From assembly GCF_042682565.1 (NCBI RefSeq), contig NZ_JBHUIC010000030.1: a DNA stretch of 64,000 nt; one strand, written 5' to 3'. The notes under the pieces are model-generated. The model was given only the letters and a program-made list of their open reading frames with translations, did no database searches and was not told the origin of the DNA. A program made the translations under genes and the position numbers. This DNA is from Pistricoccus aurantiacus. Lineage in GTDB: Bacteria > Pseudomonadota > Gammaproteobacteria > Pseudomonadales > Halomonadaceae. Of the stretch, positions 35,769-44,783 are shown one piece after another. Position 1 is the stretch's first letter. Each line of letters starts with the position of its first letter.

Positions 35769-35807
35769 GAAAGTTCCGCGTTGGCCGGGCGTGAATTCGA
35801 TCGGCGA

Positions 35808-36392
35808 TCAGGAAGGAGAGGCTGGGTCATCCGGCGGGGTCCCGGCGCCGGTTTCATCGAGCCGGGACGTGCTGGACTTGGCCGTATTGGCGTAATGGGA
35901 CTCGTTGGTGCGACGAGTTGCTTCCTCCGCTTGCTTGCGGTGCTTCTTGCGCAGGGCGGCCTTTTCGAAACGCAGCTTCTGGGTGGGTGTTTGCAGACAC
36001 AGCGGCGGCACCTTGGCGGGACGGCCTTCCGCGTCGACGGCGACCATGGTCAGGTAGCAGCTGTTGGTGTGTCGAATCACTTTATCCGTGATGCTTTCCG
36101 CCACCACCTTGATGCCGATTTCCATGGACGAGCGCCCCACATGATTGACGCAGGCCAGGAAGGTGACCAGTTCGCCCACGTGAATCGCCTGCTTGAACAG
36201 CACCTGGTCCACGGAGAGCGTCACCACATAATGCCCGGAGTAGCGGCTGGCGCAGGCGTAGGCCACTTCGTCCAGCTTCTTGAGAATGGCGCCGCCGTGT
36301 ACCTTGCCGCTGAAGTTGGCCATGTCCGGCGTCATCAGCACGGTCATGGTCAGTTCGTGCTGACCGGGAAGACTGTCGTAGCTCAGAGGCAT
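35808..36392 (-). CDS. Acyl-CoA thioesterase (hotdog fold, YciA/BACH type)
   Basis: A 194-residue hotdog-fold thioesterase that hydrolyses acyl-CoA. The motif MTPDMANFSGKVHGGAILKKLDEVAYACASRYSGHYVVTLSVDQV matches the acyl-CoA hydrolase signature, with the catalytic Asp in LDEVAY. The C-terminal 40 residues are a basic then Ser/Thr-rich low-complexity tail not seen in YciA. A short-chain fatty acid transporter gene lies upstream on the same strand, consistent with fatty acid handling. Confidence 0.88.
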   Translation of the reverse strand: MPLSYDSLPGQHELTMTVLMTPDMANFSGKVHGGAILKKLDEVAYACASRYSGHYVVTLSVDQVLFKQAIHVGELVTFLACVNHVGRSSMEIGIKVVAESITDKVIRHTNSCYLTMVAVDAEGRPAKVPPLCLQTPTQKLRFEKAALRKKHRKQAEEATRRTNESHYANTAKSSTSRLDETGAGTPPDDPASPS

Positions 36393-36464
36393 GAGATATC
36401 TCGTTCAATCGAAAGAGGAATGAAACGCTACGCCGTCTAGCGGCGGGCTCCTTGCATAGCATAG

Positions 36465-36501
36465 CGGCTTGCTTCCGACGACGCATGCCGGAAGCAAGCC
36501 G
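36465..36501. terminator. Long hairpin between thioesterase and fatty acid transporter genes
   Basis: CGGCTTGCTTCCG pairs perfectly over 13 bases with CGGAAGCAAGCCG around an 11-base loop. There is no T run on either side, so it may be a Rho-assisted terminator, an mRNA-stabilising hairpin or a protein site. It lies nine bases past the transporter stop codon. Confidence 0.5.
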
Positions 36502-36509
36502 TGATCTCC

Positions 36510-37820
36510 TCAGAAGTAGGTGAGTCCGATGGCGATGATCGCGCCGGTGATGAACAGCTGAATCAGGCAGAAGCCCATGATGTCCTTGGCCTTGAGCCCG
36601 GCGATGCCCAGCACCGGCAGGGCCCAGAAGGGCTGCAGCAGGTTGGTCCAGGCGTCGCCCCAAGCCACCGCCATGGCGACACGAGGGATATCCGCCCCCA
36701 GCGCTTCCGCCGCCGGCAGCATGACCGGTGCCTGCACCGCCCACTGGCCGCCCCCGGAAGGCACGAACAGGTTGACCACCCCGGCGCTGATGAAGGACCA
36801 GAACGGCAGGGTCTTTTCCGTGGCGAAGGAGACGAAGCCTTCGGACAGGGTTTCCGCCAGGCCGGACTGCACCATGATCGCCATGATACCGGCGTAGAAG
36901 GGGAACTGGAGGACGATGCCGGCACCGCCCTTGATCGCTTCATGCAGGCTGTTCAACAGCCGCCGCGGCGTGCGATGCAGCACGATGGCCAGGAACAGGA
37001 ACAGGAAGTTGACCACGTTCAGGTTGAGGCCGCCGCCGCGCAGCAGGAAATGATCGAGCAGGAACAGAAGCCCGGGAATGCCCACCAGCCAGGCCAGGAT
37101 CTGGCTGTTTTCCAAGTGATCCGCCGGGCGGTTGATAGGTATGTGAATATCCTGATCGTCCTGCAGTATCTCAGGATCGACGAAAACGCTTTCCGACTCC
37201 TTGGGCAGCATCAGGCGATTGACCAGGGGCACCGAGACGAACAGGCAGGCCAGCAGGGCAAGGTTGAAGAACGAGAAGATGGTCTCGCTGGTGCCGATGA
37301 CACCGATCATCTCCACGGTGAAATGATCCTCCGTGGCGATGGTCAGCGGGATCGAGCCCGCCAGCCCGCCGTGCCAGACCACGAAACCGGAATAGGCGCT
37401 GGCGATCAGCAGACGGTAATCGACGCGAATCTGTCGCGCCAGCTCCTTGGCGAACAGCGCCCCCACCACCAGACCGAAACCCCAGTTGATCCAGCTCGCC
37501 ATCAGCGAGACCAGGGTCACCAGGATGATGGCGCTGCCCGGGTTCTTGGCCTTGCCGGCGACGAACGCCAGAAAGCGCTTGACCGGCGGGGTGTTGGCGA
37601 GCATGAAGCCGGTGATCAACACCAGCAGCATCTGCATGGAAAAGGTCAGCAGGTTCCAGAACCCGTCGCCCCAGAAGCGCATCACCGCCAGCGGCGTCTG
37701 ACGCTCCACCGCGATCGCCGCAATGGCGGCAATCAGCGTCAGCAGCAAGACGAAGATATAGGGATCCGGCAGGTAGCGCTCCACCAGCTTGACCGCGGGT
37801 CGCGACAGAAATCTGAGCAT
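36510..37820 (-). CDS. atoE: Short-chain fatty acid transporter (AtoE family)
   Basis: A 436-residue inner-membrane carrier with about 12 helices. Family blocks include LPDPYIFVLLLTLIAAIAA, TGFMLANTPPVKRFL, SLMASWINWGFGLVVGALFAKELAR and the C-terminal FVPSGGGQWAVQAPVMLPAAEALG. E. coli AtoE imports acetoacetate and butyrate-type acids. AAGGACA precedes the ATG. No ato CoA-transferase genes are adjacent, but a thioesterase lies downstream. Confidence 0.88.
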   Translation of the reverse strand: MLRFLSRPAVKLVERYLPDPYIFVLLLTLIAAIAAIAVERQTPLAVMRFWGDGFWNLLTFSMQMLLVLITGFMLANTPPVKRFLAFVAGKAKNPGSAIILVTLVSLMASWINWGFGLVVGALFAKELARQIRVDYRLLIASAYSGFVVWHGGLAGSIPLTIATEDHFTVEMIGVIGTSETIFSFFNLALLACLFVSVPLVNRLMLPKESESVFVDPEILQDDQDIHIPINRPADHLENSQILAWLVGIPGLLFLLDHFLLRGGGLNLNVVNFLFLFLAIVLHRTPRRLLNSLHEAIKGGAGIVLQFPFYAGIMAIMVQSGLAETLSEGFVSFATEKTLPFWSFISAGVVNLFVPSGGGQWAVQAPVMLPAAEALGADIPRVAMAVAWGDAWTNLLQPFWALPVLGIAGLKAKDIMGFCLIQLFITGAIIAIGLTYF

Positions 37821-37886
37821 GATGTTGTCCTTGTTGGTATTAACATTGGAACTGGATTCAAGCTAACCGAAATCGTCGTGCTACGA

Positions 37887-39215
37887 CTATCGACCTTGGT
37901 CAACGTTGAAGGCCCAGCGAGTCTTTCGATAATGGCGATAATAGACGATCAGGATGGCGGAGCGGGTCAGGAAGAAGGCGCTGAAGGAAAGCCACAGCCC
38001 GTGATTGCCCAGGGGCTGGGTCAGCCACCACAAGGGCAGATATACCCCCAGTCCGACGAAGATGCTGTTGCGCATTTCCCGAATGGCGGTAGCGCCGATG
38101 AATACCCCGTCCAGCAGATAGCTCCATACCGCGATCAAGGGCAGGGCGATGACCCAGGGCAGGTAGGTTGCCGCCGTGTCGCGTACCGGCGGCAGGTCCG
38201 TCAAGAGCGCAATCACGCCATTGCCGAAGACGGCGAAGGCCAGGGTGGCGATGCCCGCCGCAAGCAGCGAAAAGCGCGCCGCGCCGCGCACCGACTCGGC
38301 GAATCTTTCCCAGTCGCGCCGCCCCACCGCATGCCCGACCAGCGCCTCCGCCGCCTGGGCGAAGCCGTCCAGGGCGTAGGAGGTCAGCATGATGAACTGC
38401 AGCAGCACCGCGTTGGCGGCCAGCACTGTATCCCCCTGGTCCGCTCCCTGAGCGGTGAAGAACGCCATGGCGAACAGCAGGCCCAGGGTGCGCAGGAACA
38501 GCTGGGCGTTGACCTGAAAAAGCTCCCCATAGGCTTTGATGTTTGCCAGCCGCTCCCGCAGGAAATGACCGGAAAGCCGCCCCAACTGGCGCAGTACCAG
38601 CAGGCCACCCGCCAGCAGGGCGGTATAGTCGGCGATCACCGTGGCCCAGGCCACGCCGTCGCTGGTCATGCCCAGACCCACCACGAACCACAGATCGAGA
38701 ACGATGTTGACGCTGTTGGTCAGCACCAGGATGAAGAGCGTGATCCGGGAGTTCTGCTGGCCGAGAAACCAGCCGAGGATGGCGTAGTTGGCGAGTACCG
38801 CCGGCGCGGAAAGAAGGCGGATATGAGCGTATTCCCGCGCCAGTGCCGTGGCCGCCGGGCTGCCGTCCAGCAGCCGCAGGCCAAGCTCGATCAGCGGCGA
38901 GGCGAGCAGAATCAGGCCAAGGCCGATCCCCAGTGCCATCAGCAGCGCCTGGCCCAGCAGATTCTTCACCTCGCCATCGCTTTCCCGTCCCACCGCCTGG
39001 GAGGTCAGGCCGGTGGTGCCCATGCGCAGGAAGCCGAACCCCCAGTAGAGAAAACTGAACAGCGTCGCCCCCAGGGTCACCGCCGCCAGATAGCGGGAAT
39101 CCGGCAGATGCCCCACCACCGCCGTATCCACCAGGCCCAGCAGCGGCACGGTGATATTCGACAGGATGATCGGCCAGGCCAGTTGCCAGATGCGCGTGCG
39201 GGATGAGTGGCTCAA
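37887..39215 (-). CDS. MATE-family multidrug/metabolite efflux protein (DinF-like)
   Basis: A 442-residue membrane protein with about 12 helices and the MATE signatures LAWPIILSNITVPLLGLVDTAVVGHL and, in the second half, LTSYALDGFAQAAEALVGHAVG. The latter closely matches DinF. It starts with TTG at 39215 preceded by AAGGA; no in-frame ATG exists for the first 60 residues. Such pumps use sodium or proton gradients to export cationic compounds. Confidence 0.9.
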   Translation of the reverse strand: MSHSSRTRIWQLAWPIILSNITVPLLGLVDTAVVGHLPDSRYLAAVTLGATLFSFLYWGFGFLRMGTTGLTSQAVGRESDGEVKNLLGQALLMALGIGLGLILLASPLIELGLRLLDGSPAATALAREYAHIRLLSAPAVLANYAILGWFLGQQNSRITLFILVLTNSVNIVLDLWFVVGLGMTSDGVAWATVIADYTALLAGGLLVLRQLGRLSGHFLRERLANIKAYGELFQVNAQLFLRTLGLLFAMAFFTAQGADQGDTVLAANAVLLQFIMLTSYALDGFAQAAEALVGHAVGRRDWERFAESVRGAARFSLLAAGIATLAFAVFGNGVIALLTDLPPVRDTAATYLPWVIALPLIAVWSYLLDGVFIGATAIREMRNSIFVGLGVYLPLWWLTQPLGNHGLWLSFSAFFLTRSAILIVYYRHYRKTRWAFNVDQGR

Positions 39216-39344
39216 CGAATGTCCTTGATGGTGGTTCTTGAGAGTGGCGAAACCTCTCGGGTTGCCTAAGGTAATACAGGAGGCTGTATTTCAGGCAGCG
39301 TCACACAAGAATCGGTCGACATAAAAAACAGGGATGCTTTTCTC

Positions 39345-40730
39345 ATGAAAACAAGACGTCAAGTTGCCTGGCTGGTTTGCTGCTCGCCGGCGTTGTCCTT
39401 TCCCGCCCACGCCGCCGTGACCGATATCGGCTACGTGGACGCCGGTATCAAGCCGCTCTCCTCGGAGCATACCTTCTTTGAAAGCGTCGATGGGCGGGTG
39501 CGTCTCAAGGCGGGCCTGTCGCTCTTTGCCGCCGGCATTGTTACCGATGACGTCAATTTCGGCTACGACCGCAGCATCGACGGCGCCGCGCCGACCCAGA
39601 AGAGCCCCGCCTGGTGGGAGGCCGCGGCCAAGCCCGGGGTGCTGGGCGAATGGGATATCCAGGCCGGCGGCACCCTGTTCGGCGGGGTGCAGGGCAGCTT
39701 CGCCATGACCCGCGGCAGCCGCTACGGCGACGCCGCCGGCGCCACCCCCGGGCACCCGGAAAACGGCCGCCTCGACCGCGCCTACCTGGGCTGGCGAAGC
39801 GGCGGGCTGTGGGCGGATACCCTGGGCGAAGATGCCCTGACCCTTTCCCTGGGCCGCCAGAAATTCATCTTCGGCGACGGCTTTCTCGTCGGCGACGGCT
39901 ATACCGACCTCGGCAAGTACGCCGGCTATTACATCGGCCCCAGCGAGGCGTTCGAGGAAACCGCGGTGGCTTCCCTCGATAGCCGCGGCTGGCACGGCGA
40001 TCTCTTCTATCTCAAGGCGGATCAGTACGTCAGCGGCGGACCGGACAACGAAACCAGCCTCAACGGGGTCAACGTCGATTATACCTGGGGCGAGCGCGCC
40101 AAGGTCGGCGCCGCCTACCTGAATCTCTACGACAGCGATATCGCCACCCGGGACGGCATGGAGGTCTACAATCTGCGGGCCAAGGGCGTTCCGCTGGCGC
40201 ATGTGCCCAATCTATCCCTCGGCGGGCAGTGGGTGCATCAGGACAACGACGATGAGGGTATCGACGAGGACGGCTGGTACGCGCAACTGACCTATATCTT
40301 CGAGAATGCTCCCCTGCGGCCTCAACTGGCCTACCGTCGCGCGGAGTTCAGCGAAAACTACGATACGCTCTTCTACGACTTTGCCGGCGGCTGGGGCAAC
40401 TGGTTCATGGGAGAGATCGTCGGCGAGTACATGTTGTTCAACAGCAACCTCGAGATCGATATGGTCAAGGCGTCGATCCAGCCTCGGGACGACCTGGAAA
40501 CCGGCCTGATCGGCTACCGTTTTCGCTATCACGATACCCAGGCGGCGGGCGCCACGGACAGCGACTTCGCCAAGGAACTCAATCTCTACGCGGACTGGAC
40601 GATCACCGAGAAGCTCTCGCTTTCCGCCGTCTACGCCGTGGCCTTCCCGGACGACGGCGCCAGTGAGCGCTTCATGGGCAACGACGAGACCGCCCAGCTA
40701 TTCGAGCTCTATGCGTTCTACCGCTTCTAG
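39345..40730 (+). CDS. Alginate-export-type outer-membrane beta-barrel protein
   Basis: A 461-residue protein with a signal peptide (cleavage near HAA, residue 23) and many amphipathic beta strands ending in the aromatic C-terminus AFYRF. The stretch YLGWRSGGLWADTLGEDALTLSLGRQKFIFGDGFLVGDG resembles the AlgE-type barrel family. True alginate genes are absent, so it is more likely a porin for some organic or anionic compound. It is divergent from the MATE gene with a 129-base gap. Confidence 0.78.
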   Translation: MKTRRQVAWLVCCSPALSFPAHAAVTDIGYVDAGIKPLSSEHTFFESVDGRVRLKAGLSLFAAGIVTDDVNFGYDRSIDGAAPTQKSPAWWEAAAKPGVLGEWDIQAGGTLFGGVQGSFAMTRGSRYGDAAGATPGHPENGRLDRAYLGWRSGGLWADTLGEDALTLSLGRQKFIFGDGFLVGDGYTDLGKYAGYYIGPSEAFEETAVASLDSRGWHGDLFYLKADQYVSGGPDNETSLNGVNVDYTWGERAKVGAAYLNLYDSDIATRDGMEVYNLRAKGVPLAHVPNLSLGGQWVHQDNDDEGIDEDGWYAQLTYIFENAPLRPQLAYRRAEFSENYDTLFYDFAGGWGNWFMGEIVGEYMLFNSNLEIDMVKASIQPRDDLETGLIGYRFRYHDTQAAGATDSDFAKELNLYADWTITEKLSLSAVYAVAFPDDGASERFMGNDETAQLFELYAFYRF

Positions 40731-40762
40731 GCAATGCCAGTGAGCGCTCAAATCAAAAAAGA

Positions 40763-40780
40763 CCCCGGAATCAACCGGGG
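40763..40780 (-). terminator. Minus-strand terminator hairpin
   Basis: CCCCGG and CCGGGG form a six-base GC stem around a six-base loop. On the minus strand it is followed by TCTTTTTTG, the better direction for a terminator. It lies 356 bases past the nearest minus-strand gene (ferredoxin), while also standing just after the plus-strand barrel gene. Confidence 0.65.
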
Positions 40781-41135
40781 ACAGGGATCGAAAAAGGTGT
40801 AGCTGAATAGACTAACTCATAAAGTAACTTAATATTACAAATCACACAAAAAATTACTTACCGGGGTTGATTAAACTTCTCGAACGATCTTTAGCGATGA
40901 AGGTGTGAGCTAGGCAGGGCAAGAGTCGCGCTGATTGGAATGCTGCTGAGGTGAACGGTAACGCTAGGCACGCCGGCGATGGCGGAAGCGCTGATCAAGA
41001 CCCCGGCAGAAGCGACCTTCCAGCGTTGCCCGGGGTGTGCGGTAAGCAAGCGTGGGGGTGAGCTATAGAAAGACGTTCGTGATTCGTCGCCCTGCGGGGC
41101 GAGGCAAACAGAAGAGACGCTGAAGAGCCGCCGCC
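40781..41135. other. 355-base gap without a recognised gene
   Basis: AT-rich near 40800-40870 and GC-rich beyond. It contains a short hairpin TCGCCC-TGCG-GGGCGA at 41087-41102 and lies between the ferredoxin stop and a minus-strand terminator, so it is either a long 3' untranslated region or a small RNA. I see no ORF with a ribosome site and no tRNA fold. Confidence 0.4.
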
Positions 41136-41146
41136 TCAGGCGGCGG
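41128..41146 (-). terminator. Hairpin over the ferredoxin stop codon
   Basis: CCGCCGCC and GGCGGCGG form an eight-base GC stem whose three-base loop is the TGA stop of the ferredoxin gene. The following minus-strand sequence (CTCTTCAGCG) is only weakly T-rich, so termination here may be partial. Confidence 0.45.
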
Positions 41147-41384
41147 TGATGATCTCGTATTTTGCCATCAGTTCTTCACGGCTTTCCGGGCGCTCCGGGT
41201 CAAGGGGAATGCAGTCCACCGGACAGACCTGCTGGCACTGGGGCTCGTCGTAGTGGCCGACGCATTCGGTGCACAGGTTGGGATCGATCACGTAGATTTC
41301 TTCCCCCGCGGAGATGGCGCCGTTGGGGCATTCGGGTTCGCAGACGTCGCAGTTGATGCACTCGTCGGTGATCATCAGGGCCAT
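41136..41384 (-). CDS. YfhL-type 2[4Fe-4S] ferredoxin
   Basis: An 82-residue ferredoxin with two cysteine clusters, CINCDVCEPECPNGAI and CTECVGHYDEPQCQQVCPVDCI. The insertion between the second cluster's cysteines is typical of the YfhL/Alvin ferredoxins with low-potential clusters. GAGGTAA precedes the ATG. It lies 30 bases downstream of coaD on the same strand, a common gammaproteobacterial pairing. Confidence 0.94.
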   Translation of the reverse strand: MALMITDECINCDVCEPECPNGAISAGEEIYVIDPNLCTECVGHYDEPQCQQVCPVDCIPLDPERPESREELMAKYEIITAA

Positions 41385-41414
41385 GGGGTTACCTCAAATG
41401 ACTGAGCAATATAC

Positions 41415-41894
41415 TCAGGTATTATAATGCGCCTTGAGGCTTTCTACGACCCTTGGCGGCACCAGCTTGGACACATCGCCGCCCAAGGAGGCGATTTCCC
41501 GCACGATAGTCGAGGAAATGTAGGAATTCTGGACTTCCGGGGTCAGAAAGACGCTTTCGATATTCGGATCCTGGGCGCGGTTCATGTTGGCCAGCTGCAG
41601 TTCGTATTCGAAATCCGCAATCGCCCGCAGGCCGCGCAGCACGATATGCGCGCCCTGTTCGCGCAGGAACGCCGTGAGCAGGCCGGAAAAGCCGACGACC
41701 TCCACATTGTCCAGGTGTGCGGTGACGTCCCGGGCCAGCTCCACCCGCGCCTCCAGCTCCAGGGCGGGCTGCTTCTTGGGGCTGGCCGCGATAGAAATGA
41801 TGACCCTGTCGAACATGCGCGCGGCGCGCTCGATCAGGTCGAGATGGCCGTTGGTGATGGGGTCGAAGGTGCCGGGATAGACCACGGTAGTCAT
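41415..41894 (-). CDS. coaD: Phosphopantetheine adenylyltransferase
   Basis: A 159-residue enzyme for the fourth step of coenzyme A synthesis, joining ATP and 4'-phosphopantetheine. The nucleotide motif YPGTFDPITNGHLDLIERA (TxGH) and the C-terminal ISSTIVREIASLGGDVSKLVP (ISSTxxR) are both intact. Length matches the E. coli enzyme. It is 12 bases downstream of fabY. Confidence 0.96.
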   Translation of the reverse strand: MTTVVYPGTFDPITNGHLDLIERAARMFDRVIISIAASPKKQPALELEARVELARDVTAHLDNVEVVGFSGLLTAFLREQGAHIVLRGLRAIADFEYELQLANMNRAQDPNIESVFLTPEVQNSYISSTIVREIASLGGDVSKLVPPRVVESLKAHYNT

Positions 41895-41906
41895 ATAGCG
41901 AAACTC

Positions 41907-43865
41907 TCAGTCGATGGAGCCGAAGGGGTTGTCGACGGATAGGGAAACCGCGCGAGCATAGCCCGGAATATGAATGGCGTCCGCGCCGACCTCGAGTTCC
42001 GGGCCTTCCAGCACGCCCTCGCCGAAGCGATAGATGGTATGGAAACGGCCGCGATCCGCTTGGCGCTCGTAGTGACGGCCTATTTCGCGGGTCTTTTCCC
42101 GGCGCTGCTTCCAATCGTTCACTTTGGATTGACCGTGACGCTTGACCAGGAGCCTTTCCGTCACCTGAGGGGAAATGACCACGCCGGTGGCATTGTTGCC
42201 GCCGAACCCCTTGGCATTGATCAGAGCGGCGTCCGCGCTGAAAGCTAGTGGGTGCTGGAAAAAGCGCAGCCTTTGCGCGTGCACGTCGTCCGCCACTTCA
42301 TCCAGGGTAGGAATGCCCGGCAGCCAGCCGTGGGCGAAGCTGCCCAGGGCGCTGGCCAGCTGATCCCCGGCGGCGCTGCCCTGGGAGTGGCCGACGAAGG
42401 CCTTGATCGCCACCACAGGCCAGGCGTCGACATTGTTTGCTTTGGCGACCTGGTCGAAGACGTGGGATTCCGTGGCGCGGTTCTTGGGGGTGCTGGTGCC
42501 GTGGGCATGCAGGTAGCTGCGCTCCCGCAGCGCCTGCTCACCCAGCAGGCTGCGGGTCAGCGCCGCCGCCTTGCCCAGGGTGATGTAGTTGCCGATACCC
42601 GGGGCGGAAATCGAGCGCTTCCAGCCGTCCGCGTTGGTATAGACGCCGGGCACCGCGCCAAGGATATCCGCACCGATTTCCAGGGCCAGATCGTCGTCCA
42701 TCAATAGAACGAACTGACTGGCCTCGGCGATGGTGAAGCCGCAGTTGCGGGCGAAGGGTCGGCAGGCGCGCTGATAGTCCGCGTCCGTCAGCAGGGTCAG
42801 CGCATCCAGCGCCTTGAGGCTGGCATCGTCTGCCAGGGCGCCCATGGTACGGAAGCCCTCGATGATCTCCGGGGTGATCGGCGCGTCCGCGGTTCCCACC
42901 ATCACCACCCGGCGACGCCCGGAAACGATATCGTCGACCCCCAGGCGCAGATTGTACAGGAAGGTCGCGCAGGCCCCCTGCATGGTACCGGTGGTGCCGA
43001 CGCTGCCCAGCACGTAGGCGTTGAGAAAATCCGCGGGCATCTGACCGTAGCCCAGGGGCATCTGCTTGGAGGTCGCCCGGTTGCCGGAAACGAAGCTCTT
43101 GAGCAGCCCGCCCCAGCCGTTGTCGTCGAGCTGGCCGATGGAGTTACCGGCGTACACTGCGATGGCGTCCGGATCGAGCCGGCTGCTCAGGGCATCCCAG
43201 TCCAGACCACTCTGGCCCAGACAGTCCGACACGCCGAAGATGGCCATGGAAAGTCCGCGGGGGTGGTGGACGCTGTGATAGAGAGTTTCCGGGGCGAAAC
43301 CGCTGGGCAACTGACCGGCGGCCCGCACTTGCGCCTGACGACGCTCCGGCAGCATGACATCGAACTGGCCCGGCGGCACCGTGACCTCGACCCGCTGGCG
43401 ATCGAGTTCGCGGACCTGCCAGTTCTCCGGGAGGGAGACGGGCAGCTGGCGGCGGCGCAGCATGAAGACCAGCGGCGCCTCGATGGCGAGCTGGGCATGG
43501 CGATTGGCGGCAATACCCACGTCGCCGAAGTGTGGATCCTCGATGCGCCGAATCAGCGAGTGATCGAGGATCTGCTGGCGATAACGCGCGACAATTTCAC
43601 GAGCATCCAGCGGCTGGCCCTCGGCATCCGCCCAGGTGCCGTCGTCCTGATGAATGACCAGGCGCATCATGGCGGCGAGACCGATCAGCATCGTGGCTTG
43701 ATCGTCTCGATCCAGAACGTCTAACACCGTGCGACGATAGGCCTGATGGCCCGAGGTTCTGCCGGCGGCATTGACGCCTCCCATGCCGACGATCACCGGT
43801 AGTTGTGACAAGCCGCGTACCTCGTTTTGCTGCGATGCCGGATGCGGTGTTGCAGCCCCAGGCAT
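41907..43865 (-). CDS. fabY: Beta-ketoacyl-ACP synthase FabY
   Basis: A 652-residue ketosynthase of the type that starts fatty acid synthesis in Pseudomonas from acetyl-CoA and malonyl-ACP. The active-site Cys (about 299) is in MQGACATFLYNL; the two active-site His lie in HAHGTSTPKNRATE and IKAFVGHSQGSAAGDQ. It has the long N-terminal region of FabY rather than the compact FabB/FabF form. The start at 43865 follows AAGGAA. A typical FabH is not visible in the window. Confidence 0.88.
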   Translation of the reverse strand: MPGAATPHPASQQNEVRGLSQLPVIVGMGGVNAAGRTSGHQAYRRTVLDVLDRDDQATMLIGLAAMMRLVIHQDDGTWADAEGQPLDAREIVARYRQQILDHSLIRRIEDPHFGDVGIAANRHAQLAIEAPLVFMLRRRQLPVSLPENWQVRELDRQRVEVTVPPGQFDVMLPERRQAQVRAAGQLPSGFAPETLYHSVHHPRGLSMAIFGVSDCLGQSGLDWDALSSRLDPDAIAVYAGNSIGQLDDNGWGGLLKSFVSGNRATSKQMPLGYGQMPADFLNAYVLGSVGTTGTMQGACATFLYNLRLGVDDIVSGRRRVVMVGTADAPITPEIIEGFRTMGALADDASLKALDALTLLTDADYQRACRPFARNCGFTIAEASQFVLLMDDDLALEIGADILGAVPGVYTNADGWKRSISAPGIGNYITLGKAAALTRSLLGEQALRERSYLHAHGTSTPKNRATESHVFDQVAKANNVDAWPVVAIKAFVGHSQGSAAGDQLASALGSFAHGWLPGIPTLDEVADDVHAQRLRFFQHPLAFSADAALINAKGFGGNNATGVVISPQVTERLLVKRHGQSKVNDWKQRREKTREIGRHYERQADRGRFHTIYRFGEGVLEGPELEVGADAIHIPGYARAVSLSVDNPFGSID

Positions 43866-44119
43866 CGTGATTCCTTGGTATGACGAGGATGATAGCACCG
43901 GGGTTTGGCCCTCGTCATGCGAGCCGCCCCAGCTTGTTTCGAATAAGCGGCATTCCTATAGACCCTGCTCGAATGCATCCGGATCGAATCAGCAATGAGA
44001 TATTGCGTTACGCTTCGTTGCACCCCTTATACTGTGAAACACTATTCATTATCAGGGCCTGTTCATGACCCGGCGAGTTGGAGCCGATGAATCAGCGCCG
44101 GTTCAAGGAGCCGAATGAA

Positions 44120-44770
44120 ATGCATGACACCACTCGTGAACTCATCATCGTCGGGGCCAGCGGCCTGGGCAAGGAAGTGGCCTGGCTGGCAGCCAGGTTG
44201 AAACTCACGGTCCGGGGATTTCTCGATGACAGCGATGAGTTGGCCGGGCAGCGCTTCGCCGGACTGCCGGTGCTGGGCAGGGTGGTGGACTGGCCTGCTC
44301 ACGACGACTGCCAGTTCCTGGTGGCCATGGCAGCGCCGCGGGTCAAGCGCCGAGTCGTCGAGCGCATGCAGGATGCCGGATCACCCCGCTACGCCACCCT
44401 GATCGATCCCGCTGCGATGGTGGAGCCGGAGTTCACCCGGGTGGGGGAGGGCAGCATCGTCTGCGCCGGCAGCGTCTGCACCGCGGACGTGATCATCGGC
44501 AGGCATTGCGTGGTCAACAAGCTGTGCAGCATTGGACACGACGTTCAGCTGAAGGATTATGCGACCCTGTCCCCCAAGGTCATGCTGGGTGGTCATGTGG
44601 TGGTGGAACGGGGCGCGGAGATAGGCGCCATGAGCTGCGTTCGCCAGGGCACCGTCATCGCCAGCGGCGTGATGGTGGGCATGGGCAGCGTGGTATGCAA
44701 GCCTACTGAATTGAACACTTTATATCTGGGCAGTCCCGCCAGGCCGATCAAGTCTCTCGAGCTCTTCTGA
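44120..44770 (+). CDS. NeuD-type sugar O-acyltransferase
   Basis: A 216-residue protein with an N-terminal Rossmann-like nucleotide-sugar part (ELIIVGASGLGKEVAWLA) and a C-terminal left-handed beta-helix of hexapeptide repeats (IGRHCVVNKLCSIGHDVQLKDYATLSPKVMLGGHVVV, with His in SIGHD as likely catalytic base). This is the sialic acid O-acetyltransferase/PglD layout. The start at 44120 has AAGGAG at nine bases; two upstream ATGs exist. No polysaccharide genes surround it, so the acceptor is unknown. Confidence 0.85.
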   Translation: MHDTTRELIIVGASGLGKEVAWLAARLKLTVRGFLDDSDELAGQRFAGLPVLGRVVDWPAHDDCQFLVAMAAPRVKRRVVERMQDAGSPRYATLIDPAAMVEPEFTRVGEGSIVCAGSVCTADVIIGRHCVVNKLCSIGHDVQLKDYATLSPKVMLGGHVVVERGAEIGAMSCVRQGTVIASGVMVGMGSVVCKPTELNTLYLGSPARPIKSLELF

Positions 44771-44783
44771 TACAGCGTTTCTC

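Noticed and set aside
36501..39206. A 901-codon open frame on the plus strand opposite the atoE and MATE genes
   Set aside because: It is antisense to two clear membrane-protein genes, and its Gln/His/Arg/Gly-rich low-complexity product is the usual shadow of GC-rich coding sequence.
39345..40730. Alginate export locus
   Set aside because: Only the barrel family resemblance is present; no alg biosynthesis or secretion genes surround it.
40900..41060. Possible tRNA or structured RNA gene in the gap
   Set aside because: No cloverleaf, no CCA end and no T-loop sequence could be found.
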